Shown here: piece after piece, positions 16,908-25,734 of the stretch | Position numbering within the stretch: the first letter of the stretch is position 1 | Layout of the letters: every line of letters begins with the position of its first letter | Source of the DNA: Lysobacter_K koreensis | Lineage (GTDB): Bacteria; Pseudomonadota; Gammaproteobacteria; Xanthomonadales; Xanthomonadaceae | DNA: 64,000 bases | NCBI RefSeq assembly: GCF_042677045.1 | Contig: NZ_JBHTIH010000003.1 | Location: 434,001 to 498,000, forward strand | Direction of reading: 5' to 3' | The notes under the pieces: model-generated | What the model was told of the DNA's origin: nothing | Seen by the model: only the letters and a program-made list of their open reading frames with translations | The model's database searches: none | Program-made: the position numbers and the translations under genes

Positions 16908-18286
16908 GGCGGCAGCAGCTTGCCGGGATTGAGGATGCCGTCGGGATCGAACACCGACTTGAGTTGCCGCATCAGGGCCAGCGTCGGCGGCGTCAGCGCT
17001 TGGGGCATGTATTCGCGCTTGGCCAGGCCGATGCCGTGCTCGCCCGACAACGTGCCGCCGAGCGACAACGTCAAGGCGAACACGCGCGCGAGCGCCGCGT
17101 CGGCACGTTCGCGTTGCGCGCCATCGGCCGGATCGAACAGCAGGTTGACGTGCAGGTTGCCGTTGCCGGCGTGGCCGAAGCAGACGATCGGCAGCGCGAA
17201 CTCCCGAGCCAGCAACTGCACGCCGTCGACCAGTTGCGGGATGCGCGACACCGGCACCACCACGTCCTCGTTGATCTTGCCCGGCGCGATCGTGCGCAGC
17301 GCCGGCGAGAGCGCCTTGCGTGCTGCCCAGAGCTGCTCGCGCGCCGCCTCGTCGGCGGCATCGTCGAGCGCGACCAGGCCCTCGCCGTCGGCGGCGCGCA
17401 TCAGCGCCTCGATCGCGTGCGGCAGGGTGTCCGCGTCGCCGTCGGCCTCGATCATCAGCAACGCGCCGGCGTCCATCGGCAGCTCGGCGCCGCCGACGTC
17501 GCGCGCCAGCCGCACCGCGTGCGCATCCATGAACTCGAGCATCGACGGCGTCACCGGCTGCGCCATCAGCCGCGCCACCGCCTGTGCCGCGCTCGACACG
17601 TCGCGGTAGATCGCCCGCACCGCGCGGCGCGCGTTCGGCGCGGGCACCAGGCGCAGGGTCGCCTCGACGATCAGGGCCAGCGTGCCCTCGCTGCCGACCA
17701 GCAGGCGGTGCAGGTCGTAGCCGGTCGCGCCCTTGGTGGTCGCGGTGCCGCAGTGGATCAGTTCGCCGGCGCCGGTGACCGCGGTCAGCGCGAGCACGTT
17801 GTCGCGGCTGGCGCCGTACTTCACCGCGCGCGGTCCGCCGGCGTTGCAGGCCAGGTTGCCGCCGACGGTGCTGAATGCGGCGCTGGTCGGGTCCGGTGGC
17901 CAGAACAGGCGGTGCGGCTGCAGCGCGGCCTGCAGCTCGCCGTTGAGCACGCCCGGTTCGACCACCGCGCAGCGGTCGCCGGGACGAATATCGAGGATCC
18001 GGTCCATGCGCTCGAACGACACCACCACGCCGCCGGCGATCGGCACCGAGGCGCCGGTGGTGTTGGTGCCGCGGCCGCGCGCGACCACCGGCACGCGTTG
18101 CGCGCGGCATGCACGCACCAGCGCGAGCACCTGTTCGCGCGTGGTCGGCAGCGCGACCGCATCGGGCAGCGCCTCGCGCCGCGAGTTGTCGTAGGCGTAG
18201 GCGAGCCGCTCGCTGGGATCGGCCAGCCAGCCGTCACCGAGCAGGGCGGAGAGGTCGCGCGCGAGGACGGGTGGAAGCGCGTTCAT
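16904..18286 (-). CDS. FAD-linked oxidase (GlcD / D-lactate dehydrogenase type)
   Basis: A flavoenzyme oxidising a 2-hydroxy acid such as glycolate, D-lactate or D-2-hydroxyglutarate. It has 460 residues. The FAD-binding domain is at about 38-215 (VVARGRGTNTTGASVP, STVGGNLACNAGGPRAVKYG, LLVGSEGTLALI). The C-terminal oxidase domain contains CFGHAGNGNLHVN and GGTLSGEHGIGLAKREYM, matching the glcD group. No separate iron-sulfur or FAD subunit (glcE/glcF) is adjacent, so I leave the substrate open. A GATAAT lies only eight bases before the ATG, suggesting a nearly leaderless message. Confidence 0.9.
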   Translation of the reverse strand: MNALPPVLARDLSALLGDGWLADPSERLAYAYDNSRREALPDAVALPTTREQVLALVRACRAQRVPVVARGRGTNTTGASVPIAGGVVVSFERMDRILDIRPGDRCAVVEPGVLNGELQAALQPHRLFWPPDPTSAAFSTVGGNLACNAGGPRAVKYGASRDNVLALTAVTGAGELIHCGTATTKGATGYDLHRLLVGSEGTLALIVEATLRLVPAPNARRAVRAIYRDVSSAAQAVARLMAQPVTPSMLEFMDAHAVRLARDVGGAELPMDAGALLMIEADGDADTLPHAIEALMRAADGEGLVALDDAADEAAREQLWAARKALSPALRTIAPGKINEDVVVPVSRIPQLVDGVQLLAREFALPIVCFGHAGNGNLHVNLLFDPADGAQRERADAALARVFALTLSLGGTLSGEHGIGLAKREYMPQALTPPTLALMRQLKSVFDPDGILNPGKLLPP

Positions 18287-18294
18287 CGCTGCGG

Positions 18295-18300
18295 ATTATC
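18295..18300 (-). promoter_or_regulatory. GATAAT -10 element just before the FAD oxidase start
   Basis: Read on the minus strand, GATAAT is followed by eight bases and then the ATG at 18286. With the usual spacing, transcription would begin within about two bases of the start codon. No Shine-Dalgarno is visible in those eight bases. Confidence 0.45.
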
Positions 18301-18338
18301 GCGCCGCCAAGGTCGGGGTTGGCCGGGCGCGCATGGGC

Positions 18339-18734
18339 CTAGCAATCGTCGGCGCGGAACGCGTCGCGCAGCCAGTTCAGGCGCGGCGCGGCGGGGTCGC
18401 CGTCGGCTTCGATCACGTCGAAGCGGCATGCGGCGTGCGCGAACTGGCGGTGGCTGGCGAGGAACAGCTGCGCGGCGTGCACCAGCTTGCGGCGCTTGCC
18501 GGCATCGACCGAGCCCGCGCCGCCGCCGAAGCGCGCATCGCGGCGGTAGCGCACTTCGACGAACACCAGCGTCGCGCCGCCGCGCCCGCTGTCGTCGAGC
18601 ATGACCAGGTCGAGCTCGCCGAAGCGGCAGTTGGCATTGGCCGCGACGTCGCGCAGCCCGGACTCGCGCAGATACGCACGGGCGACGGCCTCGACCGCCG
18701 CGCCACGCGCGCGGCGGTCAGCGGCGACCGGCAT
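18339..18734 (-). CDS. yraN: UPF0102 (YraN) endonuclease-like family protein
   Basis: A 131-residue protein with the nuclease-like core RFGELDLVMLDD, then LVFVEVRYRRDARFGG and KRRKLVHAAQLFL: the E-x-D ... E-V-K-like pattern of the restriction-endonuclease fold, here with R in place of the usual K. The cellular role is unknown in the family. The ATG at 18732-18734 lies inside the end of lpoA (17-base overlap). Longer upstream starts in this frame run into lpoA coding sequence and are not credible. The rsmI / lpoA / yraN order is conserved in Gammaproteobacteria. Confidence 0.9.
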   Translation of the reverse strand: MPVAADRRARGAAVEAVARAYLRESGLRDVAANANCRFGELDLVMLDDSGRGGATLVFVEVRYRRDARFGGGAGSVDAGKRRKLVHAAQLFLASHRQFAHAACRFDVIEADGDPAAPRLNWLRDAFRADDC

Positions 18735-20112
18735 CCGCCAGCGGCACGGCGACGCCGGCGCTGAAGGTCGACCACGACGGCGTGCGCTGGACGTTGCCGA
18801 AGCCGTCGATGCGCAGCGTGCCGGTGGCGCCATTGACGTGGCCATCGTTGGCCAGCGCGAGGTGCTCCAGATACGCGGTCAGCAGCCACGCGTCGAAGCC
18901 GAACGCGAACAGCCGCGCCGCGCCGCCGCGCGCGGTCGGCAGCGTCTGCCCGACGCTCGCTGCCGACGGCAGGCCGCGCACGCCGCGCGAGGTCCAGGTT
19001 TCGCCGGGGAAGGCGATGCCGTCGAGCACGCGGTCCTCGTCGGCCTTGCCGGTGCCCGACAGCAGCTGCGAGGTCGCCACCCGCGGGCGGTCGGCCAGGC
19101 CGGCGAGCGCGAGCTTCGGCATCAGCGCGCGTGCGGTGCTGCCCTTGACCGCGAGGAACACCGAGTCGATGCCGCCGGCCTTCTGCGCGAACGGCGCGAA
19201 GTCGGTCGTGCCCTCGCCGGCCACGTCGGTGACCGTGGCGCCGCGTTCGTTGAGGCGTTCGCGCAGCGCGACCACCGCGCGGTCACCGGCGTTGCCGACC
19301 ACCAGCACCCGGCGCGCGTTGCGGCCCAGCAGGTACTCGGCCGCGGCGATGCCTTCGTCCTCGGGCGACAGCGAGAAACTGGCATTGCCGGCCGGCGGCG
19401 ATGAACTGCCACGGTTGAGCGCGAGCATCGGCACCGGCAACGCGCCCTTGCCGAACACCGCGCTGACCTCGTCGCGGCCGAGCGGGCCGACCACGAAATC
19501 GTTGCCCGCCGCGACCGCGCGGTCGTAGGCGGCCACGGCGCCAGTGGCGGTGTCGTAGAAATTGATCTCGGGGCGGCGGCGGTTTTCGCCGTAGTAGCCG
19601 GCCAGCAGGCCATCGCGCACCGGCGCGGCGGCGGTCGCCAGGCTGCCCGACAGCGGCAGCAGCACGGCGAGTTTCAGCGGCGGGCGGTAGCCGTCGCCAT
19701 CGGCCGCCGGGCGGTTGCCGGCGTTGAATTGCCAGGCGCTGCGCTCGAACGGACGCGGCAGCGGCAGGCCGCGGCGGAGCAGGGCGCGGCCGGCGAGGTT
19801 GTAGAGCGGGTCGCCTGCAACCAGCGCCGCGGTTTCGCGTGCGAGCGTGGCGTCGTCGAGCTGCGACAGCAGCCGGTCGATCTCGTTGTCGTTGGCCTGG
19901 CGTGCCGCGCCGGCCAAGGCCACGCCGGTGCGCGCGAGTTCTTGGGCCTGCTGCATCAGCGCGTTGCGGCTGGGTTGCGCGGCGCCCGCGACCGGGCGGG
20001 TGTTGACCGTGGCGCAGCCGCCGAGCAGCGTCACGGTAATCGCCACGGCCAGCATCCACTTCAATGCGGGCCAGCTCTCGACCGATCGTTTCGTCTCAGG
20101 GTTCATCGGCAT
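18718..20112 (-). CDS. lpoA: Penicillin-binding protein activator LpoA (LppC family) lipoprotein
   Basis: Outer-membrane lipoprotein that activates the peptidoglycan synthase PBP1A. It has 464 residues from the ATG at 20110-20112 (a second ATG two codons later is also possible). A signal with lipobox LLGGC follows at about 30. The short helical N-domain is smaller than in E. coli. The C-terminal periplasmic binding protein-like domain starts at LKLAVLLPLSGSLATAA and includes FVVGPLGRDEVSAVF. The open frame extends to 20337, but the extra codons overlap the divergent rsmI gene and lack a signal peptide. Confidence 0.9.
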   Translation of the reverse strand: MPMNPETKRSVESWPALKWMLAVAITVTLLGGCATVNTRPVAGAAQPSRNALMQQAQELARTGVALAGAARQANDNEIDRLLSQLDDATLARETAALVAGDPLYNLAGRALLRRGLPLPRPFERSAWQFNAGNRPAADGDGYRPPLKLAVLLPLSGSLATAAAPVRDGLLAGYYGENRRRPEINFYDTATGAVAAYDRAVAAGNDFVVGPLGRDEVSAVFGKGALPVPMLALNRGSSSPPAGNASFSLSPEDEGIAAAEYLLGRNARRVLVVGNAGDRAVVALRERLNERGATVTDVAGEGTTDFAPFAQKAGGIDSVFLAVKGSTARALMPKLALAGLADRPRVATSQLLSGTGKADEDRVLDGIAFPGETWTSRGVRGLPSAASVGQTLPTARGGAARLFAFGFDAWLLTAYLEHLALANDGHVNGATGTLRIDGFGNVQRTPSWSTFSAGVAVPLADAGRR

Positions 20113-20146
20113 GCGTCCGCCGCGACGCGGCGTTCCAGGGGGACCG

Positions 20147-20162
20147 GGGTAGGATTCTACCC
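20147..20162. promoter_or_regulatory. Dyad between lpoA and rsmI, possible overlapping divergent -10 elements
   Basis: GGGTAG-GATT-CTACCC is a perfect 6-bp dyad in the 70-base gap between the two divergent genes. It contains TAGGAT for the plus strand and TAGAAT for the minus strand, so both promoters may share it, or a regulator may bind it. Confidence 0.4.
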
Positions 20163-20182
20163 GTCGCCCCAGCAGAAGCACG

Positions 20183-21049
20183 ATGCAACCAGGCCAGCCC
20201 CAGACCGATGCGCCCCGCACCACGGGCACCCTCCATATCGTCGCGACCCCGATCGGCAACCTCGGTGACCTCTCGCCACGCGCCCTGGAGACATTGAAGT
20301 CGGTCGCGGCGATCTGCGCCGAGGACACCCGCCACACCCGCCAGCTGCTGTCGCACTTCGGCCTGGAAAGGCCGCTGCTGGCCCTGCATCAGCACAACGA
20401 GGAGGTGCAGGCGGCGCAGCTGGTCGCGCGCCTGCGCGGTGGCGAGTCGCTGGCACTGGTGTCCGATGCCGGCACCCCGCTGGTCAGCGATCCGGGCTTC
20501 CGGCTGGTGCGTGCGGCGCGTGCGGCCGGAGTGCGGGTATCGCCGGTGCCCGGCGCGTGCGCGGCGATCGCGGCGTTGAGCGTCGCCGGCTTGCCGTCGG
20601 ACCGGTTCGTGTTCGAGGGCTTCCTGCCCGCCAAGGCGTCCGCGCGCCGCGAACGCCTGGTCCGGCTCGCGGCGGAGCCGCGCACGCTGATGTTCTACGA
20701 GTCCGCGCACCGCATACAGGAGTCGCTGGCCGACATGGCGGCGGCGTTCGGCGGCGAGCGCCGGGCGGTGCTCGCGCGCGAGCTGACCAAGCTGTTCGAG
20801 ACCGTGCTCGACGGCCCGCTGGCCGCCCTGCTGGCGCAGGTGCAGGCCGATCCGAACCAGCGTCGCGGCGAGTTCGTGCTGGTGGTCGAAGGCGCCGGCG
20901 ACGACGCCGATGCCCAGGTCATCGAAGGCCGACGCCTCTACGCCCGGCTCAGTGAGCACCTGCCGCCGTCGACCGCGGCCAAGCTCGCCGCCGAGCTCAG
21001 CGGCGCGCCGCGCAAGGCGCTGTATGGCGGCGAGGGCGGCAACGCCTAG
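20183..21049 (+). CDS. rsmI: 16S rRNA (cytidine(1402)-2'-O)-methyltransferase
   Basis: Methylates the ribose of C1402 in the 16S rRNA decoding centre. The 288-residue protein is a tetrapyrrole-methylase-type fold. LHIVATPIGNLGDLSPRA is the family start; AEDTRHTRQLLSHFG and VSDAGTPLVSDPG form the SAM pocket; VPGACAAIAALSVAGLP and FYESAHRI follow. It is divergent from lpoA and followed by the RNase P RNA gene. Confidence 0.96.
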   Translation: MQPGQPQTDAPRTTGTLHIVATPIGNLGDLSPRALETLKSVAAICAEDTRHTRQLLSHFGLERPLLALHQHNEEVQAAQLVARLRGGESLALVSDAGTPLVSDPGFRLVRAARAAGVRVSPVPGACAAIAALSVAGLPSDRFVFEGFLPAKASARRERLVRLAAEPRTLMFYESAHRIQESLADMAAAFGGERRAVLARELTKLFETVLDGPLAALLAQVQADPNQRRGEFVLVVEGAGDDADAQVIEGRRLYARLSEHLPPSTAAKLAAELSGAPRKALYGGEGGNA

Positions 21050-21164
21050 CGTCACTCCCTCCGGCTCGCTCGTCCGCACTGGCCCAGGGCCCGGCTAGCC
21101 CCGGATGCAAGCGACGCGGCCGCACCATGCGGCGAGCGGTCAGTCGTGACCCCGGCACGCGTGC

Positions 21165-21170
21165 GACAAT
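21165..21170 (+). promoter_or_regulatory. -10 element of the rnpB promoter
   Basis: GACAAT followed by GCGCG, nine bases before the predicted RNA 5' end. The same CGACAATGCG block precedes sucC, and ACAATGCG precedes secA. The -35 region is weak. Confidence 0.5.
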
Positions 21171-21178
21171 GCGCGCGG

Positions 21179-21559
<381 letters not shown>

Positions 21560-21608
21560 CTTCTTTTGGCGCCTGGCGCCAAAAGAAGCCCCTAAAATTT
21601 CGCTTAGC
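21560..21608. repeat. Two adjacent hairpins after rnpB
   Basis: The first is a perfect 14-bp inverted repeat, CTTCTTTTGGCGCC (21560-21573) and GGCGCCAAAAGAAG (21575-21588), with a single base between. The second pairs CCCCTAAAATTT (21589-21600) with AAATTTTGGG. They start at the P1 end of rnpB and could trim or terminate it, but there is no classical U-run. The first is so perfect that it may be a dispersed element. Confidence 0.75.
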
Positions 21609-22000
21609 AAAATTTTGGGCCCCGGCTAGTGCTTCCAAATCCCCGCCGCTGTCGCGGCGCCCCCTTTACTAAAGGGGGCTGTTCGATTGGGGTGTTGCGA
21701 GGGCAGGGCGCGCTCGTTTTGAGCACCCTGAATCGGTCGATCTTGGCGGGGCGCCGGCCCCAAGCCTCGTTCAGTTACGCCTGCGTCCAGTTTTTCGGGC
21801 CAATCGCGCGCGTGAAGCGGCTTTGTTGCGGCGCAGCAACGCTCGTACGTGGCGCGGACCGGACTTGACGCCGGTCCCACGGGGCGAGGCGAATCTCAAA
21901 ATATGAGACTAAACAAAGCTTAGTGGATAAGTCTTGAATAAGACTCTCAAGTCTGACGCAAGCCATTGATGCGCCTAGCGAAATTGCCTCTGCAAACTTG
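21609..22000. other. Non-coding spacer between rnpB and the mraZ promoter
   Basis: About 400 bases with no credible gene. It holds a repeat hairpin at 21637-21679 and a GC-rich part to about 21890. An AT-richer part from about 21890 (CAAAATATGAGACTAAACAAAGC) leads to the mraZ promoter. The small open frames here (for example 84 codons on the minus strand at 21626-21880) lack ribosome sites and normal composition. A small RNA cannot be excluded. Confidence 0.5.
21637..21679. repeat. AAATCC...CCCTTT/AAAGGG hairpin repeat, copy 1
   Basis: AAATCCCCGCCGC is followed by the perfect hairpin GCCCCCTTT (21659-21667), loop ACT, AAAGGGGGC (21671-21679). It shares this two-part layout with the copies at 45308-45341, 45426-45463 (inverted) and 52756-52793. 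Confidence 0.75.
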
Positions 22001-22068
22001 TTGACAACCCTGTGGGTGGTGCCTAAGGTGGGCTTCAGAGGGAAAACCGGGTTTTTTGTGGTTTTTCC
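22001..22068 (+). promoter_or_regulatory. mraZ (dcw cluster) promoter with possible MraZ boxes and leader hairpin
   Basis: TTGACA at 22001-22006 and TAAGGT at 22024-22029 with a 17-base spacer form the best sigma-70 promoter in the window. G-rich repeats lie on and after the -10: GGTGC at 22018, GTGGG at 22028 and GAGGG at 22038, spaced by 10 bases like the direct-repeat boxes bound by MraZ. The leader then forms GGAAAACC (22041-22048) with GGTTTTTCC (22060-22068) around a T-rich loop. Self-repression by MraZ is inferred. Confidence 0.7.
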
Positions 22069-22113
22069 ATAGCCAAGTCGCCCGAAAGAGGCGGCAAGCA
22101 CCTAGGCAGGGGC

Positions 22114-22560
22114 ATGTTCCAGGGCGAAACCGCCATCACGATCGACGACAAGGGCCGGCTGGCAGTTCCCACTGCCTACCGGGACGAGGTCGCGCGCGAG
22201 TGTGGCAACCGCCTGGTGGTGACCTACAACCCGTTCGAGTCCGGCTGCCTCTACCTGTACCCGCAGGCGGTCTGGGAGCGGGTCAGCGAGCAGGTCAATG
22301 CCCTGCCGAAGACCAAAAAAGTCAACCGCAACATGCAGTTGAAGCTGGTGGGTGCGGCCGCGTTCGTCGAGCTGGATGGCAACGCCCGGATCAGCATCCC
22401 GGCCAGCCACCGCGCCGCGGTCGGGATCGAGAAGAAGGCCGTCCTGCTGGGCATGGGCGAGAAATTCGAGTTGTGGAGCGAGCAGGCGCATCACGCGCAG
22501 ATCCGTCAGACGATCTCTGACGACGATCTGGGCGACGAGCTGCTCGACCTGCAGCTATGA
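22114..22560 (+). CDS. mraZ: Transcriptional regulator MraZ
   Basis: DNA-binding repressor at the head of the division and cell-wall cluster. The 148-residue protein carries two AbrB-like SpoVT repeats: ETAITIDDKGRLAVPTAYRD (residues 5-24) and FVELDGNARISIPASHRA in the second half. It forms a ring that binds G-rich direct repeats near its own promoter. The stop overlaps the rsmH start by four bases (ATGA). Confidence 0.97.
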   Translation: MFQGETAITIDDKGRLAVPTAYRDEVARECGNRLVVTYNPFESGCLYLYPQAVWERVSEQVNALPKTKKVNRNMQLKLVGAAAFVELDGNARISIPASHRAAVGIEKKAVLLGMGEKFELWSEQAHHAQIRQTISDDDLGDELLDLQL

Positions 22561-23522
22561 CGGGCGGTGGCATGGGGCGCGCCGCGCCTTCCGGCCACCT
22601 TCCCGTGATGTATGCGCAAGTCCTGGACGGGTTGCGCGTGGTCGGGAATGGAACGTATCTGGACGGCACGTTCGGGCGCGGCGGGCATGCGCGCGGGGTG
22701 CTGGAACAACTGGGCCCCGGAGGCCGGTTGCTGCTGATGGACAAGGATCCCGACGCGATTGCGGTGGCGCAGCGCGAGTTCGCCGGCGACGCGCGCGTGG
22801 CGATCTTCCGCGGCAGCTTCGCGCAGCTGGCGGACTGGGAGGCGACCGCCGCGGGTCTGGACGGCGTGCTGTTCGACCTGGGCGTGTCGTCGCCGCAGCT
22901 GGATGTCGCGCAGCGCGGCTTCAGCTTCGGCAAGGACGGCCCGCTCGACATGCGCATGGACCCCGACAGCGGGCAGAGCGCGGCACAGTGGCTGGCAGAG
23001 GCGTCCGAGAAGGACATCGCCGACGTGCTGTGGACCTACGGCGAGGAGAAGCTCAGCCGCAAGATCGCCCGCACCATCGTCGCCCGCCGCGACGAGCAGC
23101 CGCTGGAGCGCACCGCGCAACTGGCCGAACTGATCGCCTCGGTCATGCCGCGCGGGAAAGACAAGATCCACCCGGCCACGCGCAGCTTCCAGGCGATCCG
23201 CATCTTCATCAACCGCGAGCTGGCCGATCTCGAAACCGGGCTCGACGCTGCGCTGGCGCGCCTGAAGCCGGGCGGGCGCCTGGCGGTGATCAGCTTCCAT
23301 TCGCTCGAGGACCGCATCGTCAAGCAGTTCATCGCGCTGCATGCCAAGGCGCCACCGGCCAACCGTCGGCGCCCGGTCGAGGCCGAATTCACCCCCACGC
23401 TGCGCATGATCGGTGGCGCGCAGAAGGCGCATGATGACGAGACCGCCGGCAACCCGCGCGCGCGCAGCGCGGTGCTGCGGGTGGCCGAGAAGCTGGGTGT
23501 CGAAAGCCGGGAGGCCGCATGA
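22557..23522 (+). CDS. rsmH: 16S rRNA (cytosine(1402)-N4)-methyltransferase
   Basis: Methylates N4 of C1402 in 16S rRNA, the same nucleotide whose ribose is methylated by RsmI encoded 1.5 kb upstream. It has 321 residues. GHLPVMYAQVLDGL is the family start; DGTFGRGGHARGVLE is the SAM-binding loop; VLFDLGVSSPQLD and GFSFGKDGPLDMRMD follow. RSFQAIRIFINREL and VISFHSLEDRIVKQF lie in the C-terminal half. It is coupled by ATGA overlaps on both sides. Confidence 0.97.
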   Translation: MTGGGMGRAAPSGHLPVMYAQVLDGLRVVGNGTYLDGTFGRGGHARGVLEQLGPGGRLLLMDKDPDAIAVAQREFAGDARVAIFRGSFAQLADWEATAAGLDGVLFDLGVSSPQLDVAQRGFSFGKDGPLDMRMDPDSGQSAAQWLAEASEKDIADVLWTYGEEKLSRKIARTIVARRDEQPLERTAQLAELIASVMPRGKDKIHPATRSFQAIRIFINRELADLETGLDAALARLKPGGRLAVISFHSLEDRIVKQFIALHAKAPPANRRRPVEAEFTPTLRMIGGAQKAHDDETAGNPRARSAVLRVAEKLGVESREAA

Positions 23523-23785
23523 GCCTGCGCCTGCTGCTGACGGTGCTGGTGGTGGCGAACGTGGTGTCGGCGCTGGCGGTCGTGTACGCGCGCCACGAGC
23601 ACCGCCAGTTGTTCGTGCAGGTCAGCCGCCTGGAGAAGGCGCGCGACGAACTCAACATCGACTTCGGCCGCCTGCAGCTGGAGCAGGCGACCTGGGCCGA
23701 GAGCAACCGCATCGACCAGGTCGCGCGTGACCGCTTGGGCATGAAGTTTCCCGAAGGCGCGGAAATCGTGGTGATCAGGCCATGA
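23519..23785 (+). CDS. ftsL: Cell division protein FtsL
   Basis: A small bitopic divisome protein of 88 residues that forms a coiled coil with FtsB and supports activation of FtsW-FtsI. A single membrane helix covers about residues 3-22 (LRLLLTVLVVANVVSALAVV). A periplasmic heptad-rich region follows (about 28-62) and then VARDRLGMKFP, the conserved FtsL end. It overlaps rsmH and ftsI by four bases each. The sequence is diverged, as usual for FtsL, but size and position are decisive. Confidence 0.95.
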   Translation: MSLRLLLTVLVVANVVSALAVVYARHEHRQLFVQVSRLEKARDELNIDFGRLQLEQATWAESNRIDQVARDRLGMKFPEGAEIVVIRP

Positions 23786-25734
23786 GGGAGCGCAGCAATC
23801 AGGACCGCCTGCGCGAGCGCGCCGGCGTCAAGCCGTCCGCCAGCCGGCCGTCGCTGAAGTCGCTGTTCGGCGGCGGCAATGACGCAGGCAAGCCGCGCAA
23901 CCGCGCCCGCTTCAACCTGCGCAACCGGCTGCTCATGGTCGGCGGCGCGCTGGGCCTGTGCTCGTTGGCGCTGGTCGGCCGCGCGCTCGACCTGCAGGTG
24001 GTCAACAACGCGTTCTACCGCCAGCAGGGCGACGCGCGCGCCTTGCGCGAGCTGCCGATCCCGACCTCGCGCGGCATGATCACCGACCGCAATGGCGAGC
24101 CGCTGGCCGTGTCGACCCCGGTCGAGTCGATCTGGGGCAACCCGCAAGAGCTGCTGAAGAACCCCGCGCGCATCCCCGAGCTGGCCAAGGCGCTGGGCGT
24201 GCCCGTCGACTACCTGACGCGCAAGCTCAGCCAGCGCGCCGGCAAAGAGTTCCTGTACCTGCAGCGCCGCATCAACCCCGACCAGGCGCGCCGCATCCTC
24301 GCCCACAAGATCCCCGGAGTGTTCTCGCAGCGCGAGTTCCGCCGCTTCTACCCGCAGGGGGAGGCGATGGCGCACATCCTGGGCTTCACCAACATCGACG
24401 ACCGCGGCCAGGAAGGCCTGGAGCTCGCGTTCGACGACTGGCTGCGCGGCAAACCCGGCGCGAAACGTGTCATCCGCGACGGTGCCGGCCGCATCGTCGA
24501 GAACGTCGACCTGGTGAAGTCGGCCGAACCCGGCCACGACCTCACCCTGACCATCGACCGCCGCATCCAGTTCCTGGCCCACCGCGAACTGCGCAACACG
24601 CTGCTGCGCACCGGCGCCAGCAGTGGCTCGGCGGTGGTGCTCGACGTTGCCACCGGCGAGGTGCTGGCGATGGCCAACCTGCCGACCTACAACCCCAACG
24701 CGGTCGGCATGGGCAATCCCGACACGCATCGCAACCGCGCGATCACCGACGTGATCGAGCCTGGCTCGACGATGAAGCCGCTGACCGTGGCCGCGGCGCT
24801 CGAAGCCGGTGTGATCACGCCGCGCACCGTGTTCGATACCAACCCGGGCTGGATCGCGAACGGCCGCTACCGCACCACCGACCACCACAACTACGGCGTG
24901 CTCGACACCACCGGGGTCATCACCAAGAGCTCGAACGTAGGCACCTCCAAGATCGTGGCGAAGCTGCCGAACCAGGCCTTCTACGATTTCCTGCACAAGT
25001 TCGGCTACGGCCAGAAGCCGGGCAGCGGTTTCCCCGGCGAGTCGTCCGGGGTGCTGGCGCAGCCGGCGCGCTGGAGCGGCACCACCAAGCAGACCATGTC
25101 CTACGGCTACGGCCTGTCGGCCACGCCGCTGCAGATCGCGATGGCCTATGCCGCGCTCGGCAACGGCGGTCGGCTGATCGCGCCGACCTTCGTCAAGGGC
25201 GAGCGCAACGAGGCGCGGCAGGTGCTGGATCCGGCGATCGCGGCCGAGATCATGAAGATGATGCAGACCGTGACCGAGACCGGCGGCACCGCCACCCAGG
25301 GCGCGATCCTGGGCTACCACGTCGCCGGCAAGACCGGCACCGCGCGCAAGTACAACGACACCGGCGGCTACTCGCGCCGCTACGTCTCGTTCTTCGCCGG
25401 CGTGGTGCCGGTGCAGAACCCGCGCTTCTCGATGGTGGTCGCGGTCAACGACCCCGATCCGGGCAAGGGCTACTTCGGCGGCCTGGTGTCGGCGCCGGTG
25501 TTCAAGAACGTCATGGAAGGCGCGCTGCGCCTGATGGACGTCGCGCCCGACGACATCGACACCTGGCTGGCCGCGCAGGCCGACGCCGAGGCCAAGCGCA
25601 TCAAGGCCAACGGCGGCAAGCCGACCACCAGCGGGCCGGTAGTGCCGGCGGTCGCGGGCACCGCCAACGCGCTGCCGCCGGTCGCAGGCACCACCAGCGC
25701 GCTGCCCGCGCCGGTGTCCGGGGGCGTGCAATGA
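23782..25734 (+). CDS. ftsI: Septal peptidoglycan transpeptidase FtsI (PBP3)
   Basis: Cross-links septal peptidoglycan together with FtsW. The 650-residue protein has a basic cytosolic tail of about 48 residues, a membrane helix (about 50-68), a PBP dimer domain and a transpeptidase domain. The active site is STMK (nucleophile Ser329, Lys332), SSN (383-385) and KTGT (517-520). The C-terminus ends in an Ala/Pro-rich tail in which VAGTxxALP occurs twice; this tail is not needed for catalysis in the family. It is coupled by ATGA overlaps to ftsL and murE. Confidence 0.97.
   Translation: MRERSNQDRLRERAGVKPSASRPSLKSLFGGGNDAGKPRNRARFNLRNRLLMVGGALGLCSLALVGRALDLQVVNNAFYRQQGDARALRELPIPTSRGMITDRNGEPLAVSTPVESIWGNPQELLKNPARIPELAKALGVPVDYLTRKLSQRAGKEFLYLQRRINPDQARRILAHKIPGVFSQREFRRFYPQGEAMAHILGFTNIDDRGQEGLELAFDDWLRGKPGAKRVIRDGAGRIVENVDLVKSAEPGHDLTLTIDRRIQFLAHRELRNTLLRTGASSGSAVVLDVATGEVLAMANLPTYNPNAVGMGNPDTHRNRAITDVIEPGSTMKPLTVAAALEAGVITPRTVFDTNPGWIANGRYRTTDHHNYGVLDTTGVITKSSNVGTSKIVAKLPNQAFYDFLHKFGYGQKPGSGFPGESSGVLAQPARWSGTTKQTMSYGYGLSATPLQIAMAYAALGNGGRLIAPTFVKGERNEARQVLDPAIAAEIMKMMQTVTETGGTATQGAILGYHVAGKTGTARKYNDTGGYSRRYVSFFAGVVPVQNPRFSMVVAVNDPDPGKGYFGGLVSAPVFKNVMEGALRLMDVAPDDIDTWLAAQADAEAKRIKANGGKPTTSGPVVPAVAGTANALPPVAGTTSALPAPVSGGVQ

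Noticed and set aside
21626..21880. 84-codon minus-strand frame between rnpB and mraZ
   Set aside because: It crosses a hairpin repeat, has no ribosome site and no recognisable domain.
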